A stretch of DNA of 64,000 bases from Anthopleura xanthogrammica. Its lineage: Eukaryota; Cnidaria; Anthozoa; Actiniaria; Actiniidae. The DNA is taken from NCBI GenBank assembly GCA_964019055.1, contig OZ025210.1, positions 3,539,047 to 3,603,046 of the forward strand. Reading direction: 5' to 3'. Positions 1 through 13,000 of the stretch are shown here, in pieces. Every line of letters begins with the position of its first letter. Position 1 is the stretch's first letter. Below the pieces are notes generated by a model, which made no database searches, was not told where the DNA came from, and worked only from the letters and a program-made list of their open reading frames with translations. The position numbers were made by a program, and so were the translations under genes.

Positions 1-569
1 ACGCAATTAGTGTGTTCTATCAAGCCTAACCATGCAGAACTTGAAACTTGTTTGGCTTTATTTTTTTGGGGGGAGGGGAGGGTTAGTAAGGAGTACACTA
101 TGTGTACAACATTACTCAACAATAGCCATTCTTTTCTTATCATTTCTTCATCAAAATTGGAATAAGAAATATTCTTGGAATCCAATCTTCAAGCAACCAC
201 ATCGTTTACATAACAGTTATTTCAAAGTCACTTCCTGTGACGGGATGGTGTTGGCTGTCCACGCCACGCCTACTTTAGAGCTCTAGGAAGCCATGGAATT
301 TCCTTTATTTATAACGACGGTAGAGTGGTGTCAGTCATTAACAGGGATTATGGGATTAACAAGAAGGACTTATGGTTGACCAAACGTCACAATACATGAC
401 ATGGGTCTGAGATGGGCTTGTAATCCGCGAACTCTTCAGGATACGAGACACTGAGGTGATGACAACTTACCACAGTGATTCTAACAATCTAGCTAATGCA
501 CTCCTCCCCTCATTCAGATAAGGACCATGTACATTTCATCATATCGAGTAATTTCGATCTAAACTTTCT

Positions 570-656
570 TATACAGTCGAAGCTCTCGTAAACGACCACC
601 TCTGGAAATCGAAAACGTGGTCGTAACTAGAGCTGGTTGCTTACGAGAGTAGTCGC
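570..656. mobile_element. pogo/mariner-like terminal hairpin remnant
   Basis: The sequence starts CAGTCGAAGCTCTCGTAAAC and contains an imperfect inverted repeat: CTCTCGTAAACGACCACCTC pairs with the complement of GAGCTGGTTGCTTACGAGAG about 30 bases later. Two other loci (about 12468-12531 and 30179-30255) have the same layout, a CAGT or AAACCTCT start with roughly 20-base arms around a short loop. Pogo/Tc1-mariner ends often look like this. The family name is an inference, and no transposase is present. Confidence 0.45.
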
Positions 657-1461
657 ACCCCATCTAACTATGAACTAATCGTAAGTTCTTGTGCTTGCTT
701 TATTTTCAAAGTACAATACTCAGAATATCCCATGATGCACCTCAAACTTTTTTTCCCTTGAACTAACTTTAAAAAAACAAGAGAATTTACATAAATCTAA
801 AATAAATCTTAATTATGAATTTATGATCCTTAATTTTATTGAAATTTTCCCTAAATAAATAGCAACATTATAAATAGATTTGATTTGACTTTTTTTGTTA
901 CATTTTAAATTCATGCATTTAGGAATTTGTTTATAGTTTATTTGTCCCAGATTGAAATATAGTGGTTCTATATACTCTATTCGTATCTCTGGAGGAACAG
1001 CGCGGACTAGTATTGGTAAACACGAAAACGAGACCAGTTGGTCAAGTCAACGAAGAGGGAAGAATTCTGGCTCATCTTTCGTAATCATTGAAGGTATTTC
1101 AATTGAGGTTTTCTCGTTTTGTGGCAAGGACTACTAGCCTCGTTATAGTGTTCTTCGGTGTCAGTCTTGTATTTTCTCTGGAGATATGAATAGATCAAAA
1201 TGTCTTGTACTAGCTTGGGACCTATTTAACGTATTTATATCTATAATTAAGAACGAAATGTTATGCAAAATTTAACTTCTTTTTAAAAAAATATCTCATT
1301 GAGTATGTGGTTTGATAGCAGAAACAATAACTCCCTCGCCTCCCATCAAGATCCAATTATCCTGCAAGTACAATTTATCCACTCCACCCTCCCTTAAATT
1401 GAATTTTAATCACTGGGCTGAAATATGATCTTTGGCGTCGTTCAGGAAAGTACACTGTAGT

Positions 1462-2071
1462 TTAAAAGTAATATTCTGTCAGGGAAGATAATTCAATTGC
1501 CAGGTGTCTTTTAATCCTCTCCATTGGTACTGAAAACGTTGTGCGAATTTTTCTCAACAGTGACAAACCTGTTCTAGAATGTAAAGTTTTGACACACCAA
1601 CACTTGAAAGGTTTTTCAAACTTGTCACAGATTTCGTAAAGATTTCTTTTCGATTTAAATCGTTTGCACTTAAAAGGTTTTCCTTGCTGTTGATGGATGC
1701 CAATCGTGACAAGTTTACGGGACGCCTTCCTGTTATAAACCTTTGTGTTTATTAGCACTTTAAAGGTTTCCTTGACATTTCTGTCATCAGGACTTCTCTC
1801 TGAAAATTGCCACTAATCCTCGAGTTTGTCACCCATCTCACAGAACTCGTCTGTTCGCCTCGGACAAAACACTTGAAAGGTTTCCTTTAATTTGTATACA
1901 CACTTCACAGGTCTTGGCCCTACTGTGGAGTTGACACTTAAAAGGCTTCTTGACTTTACCACCTACAAGGCTTTCCCTCAGCACATTAAGGGCTTTTCTT
2001 CTAGTTAAACGCAGTCCATCGATATAAATAATTTGACCATCCTGACACTCCCTCTTGCTGTATATCGTCAT
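1462..2071 (-). pseudogene. Degenerate KPFKC-motif (C2H2 zinc-finger-like) vestige
   Basis: On the minus strand the motif (K)KPFKC occurs in open frame around 1937, 1678 and 1612. Frame-shifted copies of the same nucleotide motif (complement of CACTTGAAAGGTTT or CACTTTAAAGGTTT) lie near 1872 and 1763. KPFKC is the linker plus first cysteine of tandem C2H2 zinc fingers. Nearby residues such as KRFKSKRNL also fit a broken finger. Spacing is irregular (65-109 bases instead of 84), the other Cys/His ligands are missing and frames are interrupted. A decayed zinc-finger array is the best reading; an unrelated short repeat is possible. Confidence 0.35.
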
Positions 2072-2183
2072 TATTCTCCCCTTAAAACAAAATTAATGAT
2101 AAATTATAACTCCCAGGAAAATGTCAAGTAAAGGCGACCACACAAGACGATGTGCAACAATGTAAAGAAACAAACTCGGTATT

Positions 2184-3216
2184 TCATTCAGCGTTGTTAC
2201 CTTTGGCAAACTTGGTTACTTTCTGTTTTTCTTCTTGACTCAGTTTGAGCATCTGATTGAGGACGGGGACGAGTTGTTCTCTTTCATTCGGTGCGCAATG
2301 TATAAACTACATGTGAAATAAAAGCAGGTTCATTATTATCAACACAGTGAAAAAGTTGTACTAAAACTATGGCGTCAAGGAAAACACTGGCACAAAACAG
2401 ACTTTTAGTTTCCGCAACCAAAAAGAGAAGAAATTCTTGGGGTGCACGTAACGTCACTGGCCGCCATTTTGGTTGACTATACAAAGCATTCCTCATTAAA
2501 ATTCGCTTGTGACATCAACCAAGATGGCGGCTGCTTCATTGTTATTTATATATCTAGGCATTTTGAGTCACGTGGTTGGCACCCCAAGAATAGAAAACGC
2601 GCGCGCGTGCTGTGTGTAAAGTTTTAAAGCACGCGGGGTCGTCAGAACACTAAAGTAGTGGAAACACTCCCATCCGCATGCGTTCTCTGATTTCTTCATT
2701 CGTTGCGCGCGGGGTGGTAATATGAGCAAGTATTTGCTGTGCGACTTGAAGCGCATTTATCCTGTGTTACAAGTCGCATTCGTACCGTTGCCGTACCTCG
2801 ACAGCATCGATACTAGACAATAATCAAGTTTACCTTGAGTATAACATTCTTTAAATACTCGAGATTAGCTGCTTCTCTGTCTCGTTCGTGATTTCTTTCC
2901 AGCCTAAGAAATGGCAATAAGAGATGAAGATATTGCGCAAATTAGCTGAGGTTATTTCCTTAGTACCAGATTCATTTATTTATTTATTAAGCTTCCATCA
3001 AACTATTGGGGAGAGCTGGACTGGTGATATACCACCTATAGGATAGTTAGTCCCTAATCGTTCCCCTTTCCTGGGAGAAAGAAAGGGAGAAAAATAGCTT
3101 TGCTAACAGAGAACAGTTACAGGTTAATCGGATCTAAAATACCTTCTTATTTCTTCCTTTAAGACTTTAGTTTGTTCTGCAAGTCTCATGGAGTTTGCTT
3201 CATTGTCACGTAAAAT
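2184..3216 (-). CDS. GCC2: GCC2 terminal exons encoding the GRIP domain
   Basis: There are three exons: 3143-3216, 2834-2903 and 2184-2306. They join in frame with acceptor/donor pairs TTTAG|ATT...AAG|GTATTT, TTAG|GCT...AAG|GTAAAC and TGTAG|TTT...stop TGA. The product reads ILRDNEANS...EEIRRLERN, then AANLEYLKNVILK, then FIHCAPNEREQLVPVLNQM and a KLSQEEKQKV tail. This is a full GRIP domain including the conserved Tyr of NLEYLKNV, the residue class needed for Arl1 contact in other golgins. The intron between the last two exons (2307-2833) carries the inverted GCCGCCAT motif pair listed below. Confidence 0.95.
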
Positions 3217-6200
3217 CTAAACAAGAGTAGAATAATCAGTAGAGAAAACATACGCATTACGGAGAATGCGTGACAGACTTTAAGTAATTCAACTGAAAAA
3301 AACTGTAAAAAATCTATTGACTAAAAACTACCTAGATATTTAGAGAGAATGCGTAAAGAACTAGGAAAATTCACTTGTGCCACAAGTCCCACTTGTTTAA
3401 AAAATCTATTGACAAGCGAATGAGTACCCCGATGGTGCGAAATAAAGCAGTTAGGTGATTTCAAAGTCACTGTCGAACAAACTAGTGCAATCAAGTATTC
3501 CTGTTTGCGCGCTTACCCCTGTTAGATGTTCCACCTGACGATTAGATTCTGTAAGTTGCGTCTTCAGTGCGGCGTTTTCTTCTGATGGCGATGCTAAACT
3601 GGTGGAAACTAAAAAGAAAGAAGCAAATATTGAATACGCTATAAATGTTCTAGAAACTATAGAAGTTCCTTTAAGGTTTTTTAAATCAAATTATTGGAGT
3701 AGAGGGCAGGGCTGAGGCACTAGAGTGGAAGGAAATCTGTTTGAATACCAGCGAGTCTCCCACTTGTCCAGAACTAGACACCATTTTTATCGATGTGCGC
3801 GCAGCAATGACGAAGCTGAAAAGCTTTGTATTTAGAGGCCGCGCTATTTTCCTTCTATTTCTAAGACTTAAATTAGATTTAAATTAGTTCTGGACTAGTC
3901 TCCCATGCGTCGGTCTTTCATAGCTGATACCAACAGGGAGCATCCGTACATACTTACATTCACCAGCAGAAGATAAGGTAGGAGAGAGTACTTTCTCCAA
4001 CACTGTAGCAGCAGTAGGGACAATTGGTGATGAAGGCATTGAACCAGACTACAAAACAAAAACAAACCAGCCAAGTCAATGTCATGCGCTACCTTAAGGT
4101 TGTTATAGTATCCATAGTGACCTACCTGTGACTGAGCATCAATAACCTCTAGTTCCATGTGGTCCATACCCTAGTGAACAGACCAACATGGTCAGTAAAT
4201 GGGTACTACATGTTTAACAAGAATGAGATCAGATAGAAGAAGAAGTACTCACCCCTCCCACCACCAAAATTCAAATTTAAGGATTTGTGACTTCCCCATA
4301 ACACTGCAGATCTTAGATGAATACCTTAACCTCCCTTATGTAAGCTATCTCCTAGCTATGTCCTAGCGCAAGAGCGGTGTTGTCCTACATCATAAGGGCA
4401 AATTGAGCGGGACACATTTTCTAGTTTGCTTTCTATATGAGCCAGAAAGTGTTCGATGTAACGTACTGATGCTATACCAAAGAAATGGGAAGACGCGCGG
4501 CAAAGCTATTAACTGACTTAGGTTGAACAAAAAAGCACAAAGAACCCCGAAGTTACTAAGAAAGTGAAAAGATGCGAGACTAACAGGAAAATACCAAGAA
4601 ATGGCACAAATTCCATCGAATTTGAGAGAGTCTGCTTTCTTTTGCATTTTCCTGTTAGCCTAACATCCAAGATAATATTAAAAATGGTCTAAAAAGCGAG
4701 CGCACATCAACCTCTCCAGACTGTCTTTCTTCCAAGCTCTTGGTTAGCGCCAAGTTTAGAGAATGAGGGGGAGAACGGGATCCTGGTGAAGCTGAAGAAG
4801 CCTGCTCCCTCATGACGCTGCCTAGACGAGCCTCGGTGTCGGCTACTTTGTTCAGTAGCCTCTCTATTTCCATTTTATGGTCTTCCTGTATCGTACCGAT
4901 CTTATCCTGTATAATAAGAAACATGTATAAGAGAAGGCTGTGCCGGATACTTCCTTCGCTATTTTGACCATTAAAAGAGTATTTTTGCCAATCCAAAATC
5001 CAATTGTAAAAGTTGTGCCAATCCACAATTCACCACAATAGACAGTAGCGGGTTTAGGGGGAGGTCACAGGATCATTACTCGTTGCATCCTCTTTTCTAG
5101 CTTGGAATTAGTTGTTTGATACATTAAATTTTGTAATACAGTAAAGCGACTCTCAGATGTCTTCCACTATGAATCATTCAAAAAACACGAAACATCATGC
5201 CATCCAATCATAATACAGTAAAGTGACTCTCAAATGGCTTCCATGCACTCTGAACCAATCAAAAAACACGAAACATCATGCCATCCAATCATAATACAGT
5301 AAAGTGACTCTCAAATGGCTTCCATGCACTCTGAACCAATCGAAAAAACACGAAACAATCCACCATCCAATCAAAAAGCTTGAAATTGGAAGCCATTAAA
5401 GTGCGTTTTTTACTCAATAAATGTGGGGGTTTTTTTCGATGAAAACCGATGCGCATAGCACGATCTTCGAGCTTTACTCTCGTGTAAGAGGTTTTACCTC
5501 ATCTAACGTATATTTACCTTGAATGTAATGGAAATGGTTTCATTTTGTTGCGCCAAGTGACGAATTGTTTCGTTTTGTTGTTCGTTATTCGAAGTCGACT
5601 CTGACCTCAGTTGATCGAGCCTTCAAAAAGTAAAAAAAAAATCAGTTAATTTATAAGACAAAATTCACTAAAAGTATGCATCAACCAAAATAATCTTCCA
5701 CAAATTTCTTTCGCGGGATTCTGAAAATCTACGCTATTTTTTTTTTTATAGAAAGGTGTTTCTGGATCTTTTGAAGTCCTTCCTTTTTTCCTATTTACAA
5801 AGCGCAGAAAAATGAATTAGCCATGTAAAGTAGGATACTCTTCAACCATGCGCAAATCTTAAGAGAAAGACTCCCTGTATTTTCATACCTTTCTTTCCAG
5901 ATGGCTTCCTTCTGTTCCATGTCTTGGACAACTTTGTTATTTCTGGTCAGCAAACGATCATGTTCTACCTCGAGCTCTTCGTAATCACTGAGCAATGCTT
6001 TGTGCTGGTCACTGGTACAAGAAAGATTAATCAGTAATTCGCCTCGATGTTATGATAAACGGTATTTGACCTACCAAGGCAACACTACTGACATTACCTT
6101 GCAGTCCTACAGAAACCGTGATCAATGAAAAAAATCCCCTATCCTCTTCCTTATCATCATCATCATCATGATTGTTATCATTCATCACCACCGTTGTCAT

Positions 6201-6743
6201 CATCATCACCCTCCTCCTCCTCCTCCTCCTCCTCCTCCTCCTCATCATCATTTGTATCATGATAGCGATCAGTCATCAGTATCATCATCGTGATCAATGA
6301 ATAAAACCATCCTCATCATCATCATGATTGTTCATCATAATAATTTCTTACCTCATCTCTTGCACTTTTATTTTAAGTTGTTCGATAATCTTTTCGAGTC
6401 TTGTTCTACAGAGAATAAAAAAGCAAAACTGCCTGTTAGTATTGCATATGACACAGCTATTCAGTTCGTAAACATTCAATTCCAGTACCTCTCGGACGGA
6501 TCCATGTCGGGAGACTGGGGAGAAGGCTTTGTCTTCTGTTGCTTGAGAACACTGTGAACTCTCGTCTGTGAGGAAATGATGTAATGATATAATTATATGA
6601 GTACTAGTGTGGTTGTATAGTCAAAGCGCGAGAGATTACTACGGCTGCTAATAGCGCCTTAATATGCAGCCCGTAAAGTCCTCCACTGATCACAATTGTA
6701 AAGCGCATTGAGACATTGTGAAATGCGCTATATAAGAACTTCC

Positions 6744-6778
<35 letters not shown>

Positions 6779-6967
6779 TATTATTATTACATATTTTTAT
6801 TATTACATATTTTTATTATTACATATTATTATTTTTACATATTTTATAATTTTTTGTTTTTTAGATCCTTTAATATCGCTCGTTTTAACATTATAATTAA
6901 TTATTGCTATTATTGTCTTCTTTATTATTGTTATTATAATTATTGTGAAATAAAGTTATTATCTTGT

Positions 6968-7016
<49 letters not shown>

Positions 7017-10000
7017 CATCATTATTATTATTATTATTATCATTATTACAATCAAATTCTCGTACCGGCACGGTCACGGTACAAGTCAACTTCAAAACTT
7101 TTTTTCACAGTCACACTAATTTTATTTTCATACATTAACATAATCAAGATAAACAACACGCCACTCTTTGTGCATCGAAAACTGTTGCGTACCTTGTAAC
7201 TTTCGAACTCAGTCAGCGTTGCTTCCTGGGAAGATTTAGCAGCCTCGCTTTCAGCCTTGACGTCAGCGAGCTTGGTCTCAAGGGTTTCTACTGTGCGTTT
7301 GTTGTTTTCTACCGTTGAACGAAGCTGTGAACATATCAAATAGATATCCATAAAACAACTACTAAAGTGAAGATCAGTATTAAGGACAGGCAAAAGTGTA
7401 GTATAAGGGACATCAATACGAGATGGACCCAACCCAACTAGGCATAATATTTTCCGATTTCAGACCACGTGTCATCCTCTTAAGAATAAGCTTCTATGTT
7501 TGAGTTGTATCCATATTCATGTGCTTCAAATACGTAACCATTAAACAAAGAAATGATACTCTAGGGAATGACACGGTCTAAATTGTGGGAAAGCAGTGGA
7601 TGAGGTCTAATGCATGGGAGAATGGACTCACCTGTTGTTGAAGATTATGCACTTCTGACACTAGTTTCGAGATCTCTACTTTGTCTTCTTCAGCCTTCTG
7701 GGTGGCAATTTCGAGGTCACTTTTCAGTTTTACTTCTGATAATGTCCTCTCCTTCAGCTCGTTTTTAGTCTCCGCCAAGTCTTTTTTGATTTTCACTAGC
7801 ATTGCTTTCATTTTGATTGAACGATCTTCGCTTTGTTGTCTTTGGTTATCGACAGCATCTGATAAGCAAAAAAAAGGTAATTTAAAGAGGCAAGAATAAC
7901 AATCAATAAATATCATCGTCGTAGTCAGTTTCCATTTGCATCATCATCATCATCTTCCAGTTCTTCTCCTCCTCCTCCTCCTCCTCCTCATCATCATCAC
8001 AATCATCATCATCAACATCATCATCATGATCAACATCATCATACAACGACTCCTATTTGTATGTGATGCCACAGTGAAATTATACACTCACCGATCTGTG
8101 CCTTATAATCCTCGACTCTCTTCTCTTGTCGACCTATCTCATCTTGAGCAGCTTGCAGCTGTTGAACTCGTTCATCAAGTTTGGCCTGCAGTGATTCTAA
8201 AGTCCGTTCGTACTCGGCTATTTCAAGGGTCATCATGCTTTTCTGGCTGACACTCTTTTCGGCTTCTCCCAGTTGCTTTTTATTATTCTCAAGCTGGGTT
8301 TTCGTCTCCTCGTGTCTTCTCTTTTCTTGTTCGAGCTCTTCTTTCGTGTTTTCAAACTTGTTTATCGTCTGCAAACAAATACAAAGAATTAAAGATGATG
8401 GGAAGTACCAGTGGTGTGCGCTGCTATGCCAACGCCAGTCCCCGTTGTGTCATGGTGGGTTCGATACCTGGACACGCATGTGTTACCCTCGGTGGTAGAC
8501 GCTTGAGTAGAGGTAAGACACCAGCACCTACCTCAACTATTTCTTTGCTCACTTTTTCTTGCTCTTTCTCTCTCAGTGAAAGATCTTTTGATATTCGAGC
8601 TATCTCAGCCTGGCGTTCCTCAAGGTTCTTTTGTAGTTCCTTTGAACAAAATTCAACAAAACCAGTTAAAATAGTGTAGGAATATTTTATTTATAAAGGT
8701 TTTAAGGATAGGGTGTGCCTCATGGATCTGTTATGGGTCCAGAATTCGAAAAACAGTCAAATCGTTCCAATATTGTAAGAGTAGGGTGTGCCTCATGGTT
8801 AGTTTATGGGTCCACTCAATTCCAAAAAAAGTCAAATATCGTCCCACGAATAAAGAAAAATTTTGAAAAAAAATTACCTTGTTTCCGGAAATCTTTTCTT
8901 GTAGCTGCGTGTTGCTCTGCTCAGCCTGAGATTTGTAGCTATCTGCATCTTTTTCAAGATTCTAAAAACACAAAAAAAAGTTTTAAAATATCATTGCATC
9001 ATGACGTACGCTTTGATAGGTCGTTCACAGTATCAATCTTATAAATCACTGTAGGATTACTCTACCTGTTTAGCGTCAATAGCAACATCCAGGTCAGAAA
9101 CAAGGGATTGTTTCTCGCTTTTCTCTCTTTCTAACTCTTCCCTCTTTTTGCCCAGCTCTAGAGCAGCAGCTATCAGTTTTTCTTCGCATTCTGTTAACCT
9201 AAGAACAATAGAAATAATAAAATAAGATATTGATATCCGAGAAACAATCCAAGCCATCTGACAAAGTATTCTAAGGCACCCAATGTATCAAATTATGAAC
9301 TGCAGTTACACATACTTGTTTTTCTCTGATGTCAGTTCTTCTCGTAGCTTTTCTATTTGAGTTTGAAGCTCCTGTAAAGAGAAATATCAAGCAATCGGTG
9401 AGATAATGATATCTTGGGCTGCAGCGGTGTCTGAATTTGCGCAAAATGCGGGCATGTCTGAGAATTCGCCGCTAAAACACGCGCAACGCTAGAAAGGATA
9501 AAAGGATAAAATTTCGATTATTTTGCCCACAGCATAGCTGCCGTGAAACCACATTACAGTAAATCGTAAAAATGCGGTTAACTGATAAAATTCCTGCAGA
9601 ACATTCTATGGCTGAGAATCCAGGATAAAATCCCTGCCAAGTGCGCAACATTCTGGCGTGCTGGCTTAGAATATAGTGCGAAAGGGAGACAAATGTACGA
9701 AGCTCCCCGTAAGATGCCCACCTCAATTACAGTTGAGTTTTCATGTTCTTCGTTTTGTTGCTCAGCAAACTTGCTATTAAGGGTTTCCGAGTCTTCTTTC
9801 AACTGTTTAATGACCTCCATTAATTCTTCTTTATCTGCTTTCGCCTGGCAAAGATTTCGACAAAAAAATCATTAGAAGTAGAAGTAGATTTCACCGGCCC
9901 GAAAGAGAGAAAGAGAGAGAGAAAGAGAGAGGGGAGGGGGCGGCAGGTTTAACCTGCCTAACTAATTTATCTGGTAAATTCTAATTCTAATTTCAATTCT

Positions 10001-13000
10001 AAAAATGGCTTACTTGTTGTTTGATATTTTCCATTTCTTTCTTGGCTCTGATAGCCACTTGTTTTAGTTTACTCATTTTTTCATCTTTCTCCTTCATCTT
10101 TTTCTTCAGTTCATCAATCTGGTCCGTGTACTGGGCCACTTCCTGAACCTGCCCTTCCATTTTCCCGCTCAAATTCGACATTCCAGTCTGCAACGATTCG
10201 TTCTGTGTGTTCTTATCTTCGAGCTTGACTTCTAAGTCCTTAATTTGAATTGACTTCGCTTCAACGTTTTCTTCGAGTTTTTGAATCTCAGAGCGTAGAC
10301 GTTCTACTTCTTTGACCGCAGATAACGAATTATGAAGCTCTTCTTCTTTAAGCTCTAGTTTTTTGTTTAACGAAGAAATATCGTTTTGCAATGTTTGGGA
10401 TTCTTCTTGTAATTCAATAATCTGTTTTTCCTTCAACTCCGAGGTTTCTTTCGTAGATGACAAACTTGCAACCAACTTTTCTTGCTCTAAAGCGTATTGT
10501 TGCTTCTGCTCAAGTACTCCACTTGTTTCCCTTAATTTCTCTTGAAGATCTTGAATTTCTTGATTCTGACTTTCGATTTTTTGCTTATAATTACAAATCT
10601 CTCCAGAATCTTCTTCAAACTTCTTTTCTAACTCCTTTGTCGTATTTTCTCTTATTTTCAGTTCTTCTTGTACTTCTAAAAATTCTGTATCCTTGTTTTC
10701 AAGTTCTTCTCTCAAAGATCTTACTTCAAGATCTAACTTTTGATTTATATCAAAGTATTCTTGTAATTTAGCATCCAAGTCAAGAGAGTTCTGTAGTTGA
10801 TCATTTGTGTCGTTCACTTGTAACTTTAATTTCTCCAACTCCTTTTCCTGTTTCTTCTTCAAACCATTCAAATCGAAAATTTCTTGCGTTTTGAATTCTA
10901 CTTTTTCATTCAAGCTCTGAACAACCAATTCAAAATTTTGAATATCTTGTTCACGTTTGCAAAGTTTCTCTCCACAAGAATTCAATTCGTTTTCCTTGTT
11001 TTCCAATGATTCCTTAAAACCATTCAATTCACTTTTTAAACTCTCAATTTCTTTTTCTAATGTCTGTTGAATTTCAGTAGTCTTGCTACAGTCGCCCTCC
11101 TTTTCCGCATACAAAGCTTCAAGCTTTTTCAACGCTTCCTCTGTTGTTTGCAAACGTTTTCCTAATTCTTCTACTTCTCCTTTGGCTCTTCGTAGTTCTT
11201 CTTCTTTCTCCTGTACCGAGGAAGACAACGCCTGGAAACTTTTTTCTAAAGTCTCAGCAGTAGCACCACGCTCTTCGCAAATGGTGTTCAGTCTCGAAAT
11301 CTCTGAGTTTTGGTCGTCTAACTTCTTATTCTGAGACTGTACTATCTCTTGCGATTGTTCTTTTTCTTTGTTCAAAGTTTCAACTGTCTTCTCCAAATCT
11401 TGAACAGAGTTGCTCAATGTATCAACTTCTTGTTGCTTGCTCGATAACAATGATTTCAATTGTTCTATTTCATTGTTCACTTTCTGCACCGTTTCGTCTT
11501 CTCCTCTAAGAGCATCTTCAACACGTTCTAATTTACCCAAAAGTTGTTGTATTTCTTCTTCTTTTTCTTGCAAGTTTGACTTCGTCTCCTCTAGTTCACG
11601 GGCCAGTAATTCTGACTTTTCCTTTTCTTGTGAATTTTCTTGAAGTTTTTCTAGCTGACTCTTCAAGTTGAACGTTTCCTCTTCCTTAGCCTGTAAGTTT
11701 GTCTTTAGTTCCTCAAGACTGCTACTAAGTTTATCAATTTCCACGTCTTTGCTCTCCAGAAGAATTTTCAATTCGTGCAACTCGTGGTCCTTGTCTTCAA
11801 AAGAAGTATTCAGGGAGTCACATTTCTCTTTCAACTGTGAAAATTCCTATCAAACAAAATCGTTGAGAAATCTATAAACTCATTCATGTTTTATAACTCG
11901 GTGGGTATTCCTTGGGGTTTCTGGAATTTCTCGCAAGATATTGGGGGTGAGGAAATCCATGGGTTACCATAAAGCTAACGTCTGTGAGGCTACATACCTC
12001 CTGTAAGTAAAGAGTTTGTGAGGGTATACACTCTCTAATTCCCCTCCCCCAATCTCTGTACTACATACTCATGCTATTGCTCCATAAAGTACATCTGCAG
12101 CTAACGAGTTTGAGAGAGTATATACCCCCTAGTCCCCTCTCCATCTTTGTGTTGGACCTTGCAATTGCTAAATGAGGTACCATCTGTATCTAACAAGTTT
12201 GAGGGGATATATGCCCCCTATAATGCGTTCCCCAATCCCAGTCTTTGTGTCGGACCCAATTTACTGTCCAGTGAATTACCTCTTGCAGTGACGAATTTAT
12301 CTGATGTAGATCTGTTAGCTGCTGATACTGCTGGGACTCGTTGTTCAGTTGACAAGACTGGATCCCAGAAAGACGATCTGACAAATCCTACAAGACAAAA
12401 CACAACCACAACACATCAACACTCAAACATTTAGAGATATGCTATAACATCCTATCAATCATACGGCAAACCTCTGTAATACGAACACGGAAGAGACGGT
12501 CCTAGGTGTCCGTATAAGAAAGGTTTTCTTGTATCCAATAGTAGTCGTAGTAGATCACAAGTGTCCGTTTTAGGTAGGTCCCAGTAGCAAGAGGTTTAAC
12601 TGAACAGTCAGACTGACTGAATAGACCTTTTCTGAATTCCATTGAGTGACCACCAAACAATTACTCCAAGTCGAGTTTGAACTTGATATAAGTACAGTAA
12701 AGGTATGAACACATCAAGTCCAACCTTGACTTGAAACCATTGCTTTGCGGTCACTCAAACGAATTTGGAAAAGGTATATTTCCGAAAATACTGCACACAA
12801 AAGAACTATGGTTGATGCTTCTCTGACACTCACTTTGTGTTCTTTAGATACAGAACTGTACTGGGCTTGCAAGTCTTCTTGCTCCTCGTGAAGCCTTTCA
12901 ACGTAAGCCAACAGTTCCTAAAATAATAAAATAATATGGTCTTATGCCGATTCTTGAGGTGCGTGACAATTTTGACGACAATTTTCCTTGCGTTGTGTGA

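Larger units (their letters stand above)
1..2183. other. Spacer beyond the 3' end of GCC2
   Basis: No reading frame here has convincing coding character apart from the degenerate zinc-finger-like stretch listed separately. The region contains a short foldback element near 570-655 and AT-rich sequence at 690-950. The short open frames at 32-286 and 952-1137 have no recognisable domain, no repeats and no splice-supported continuation, so they are not called. Confidence 0.6.

Noticed and set aside
6027..7199. Poly-Arg, poly-Tyr and poly-Leu frames
   Set aside because: They are translations of CTC and ATT microsatellites in GCC2 introns.
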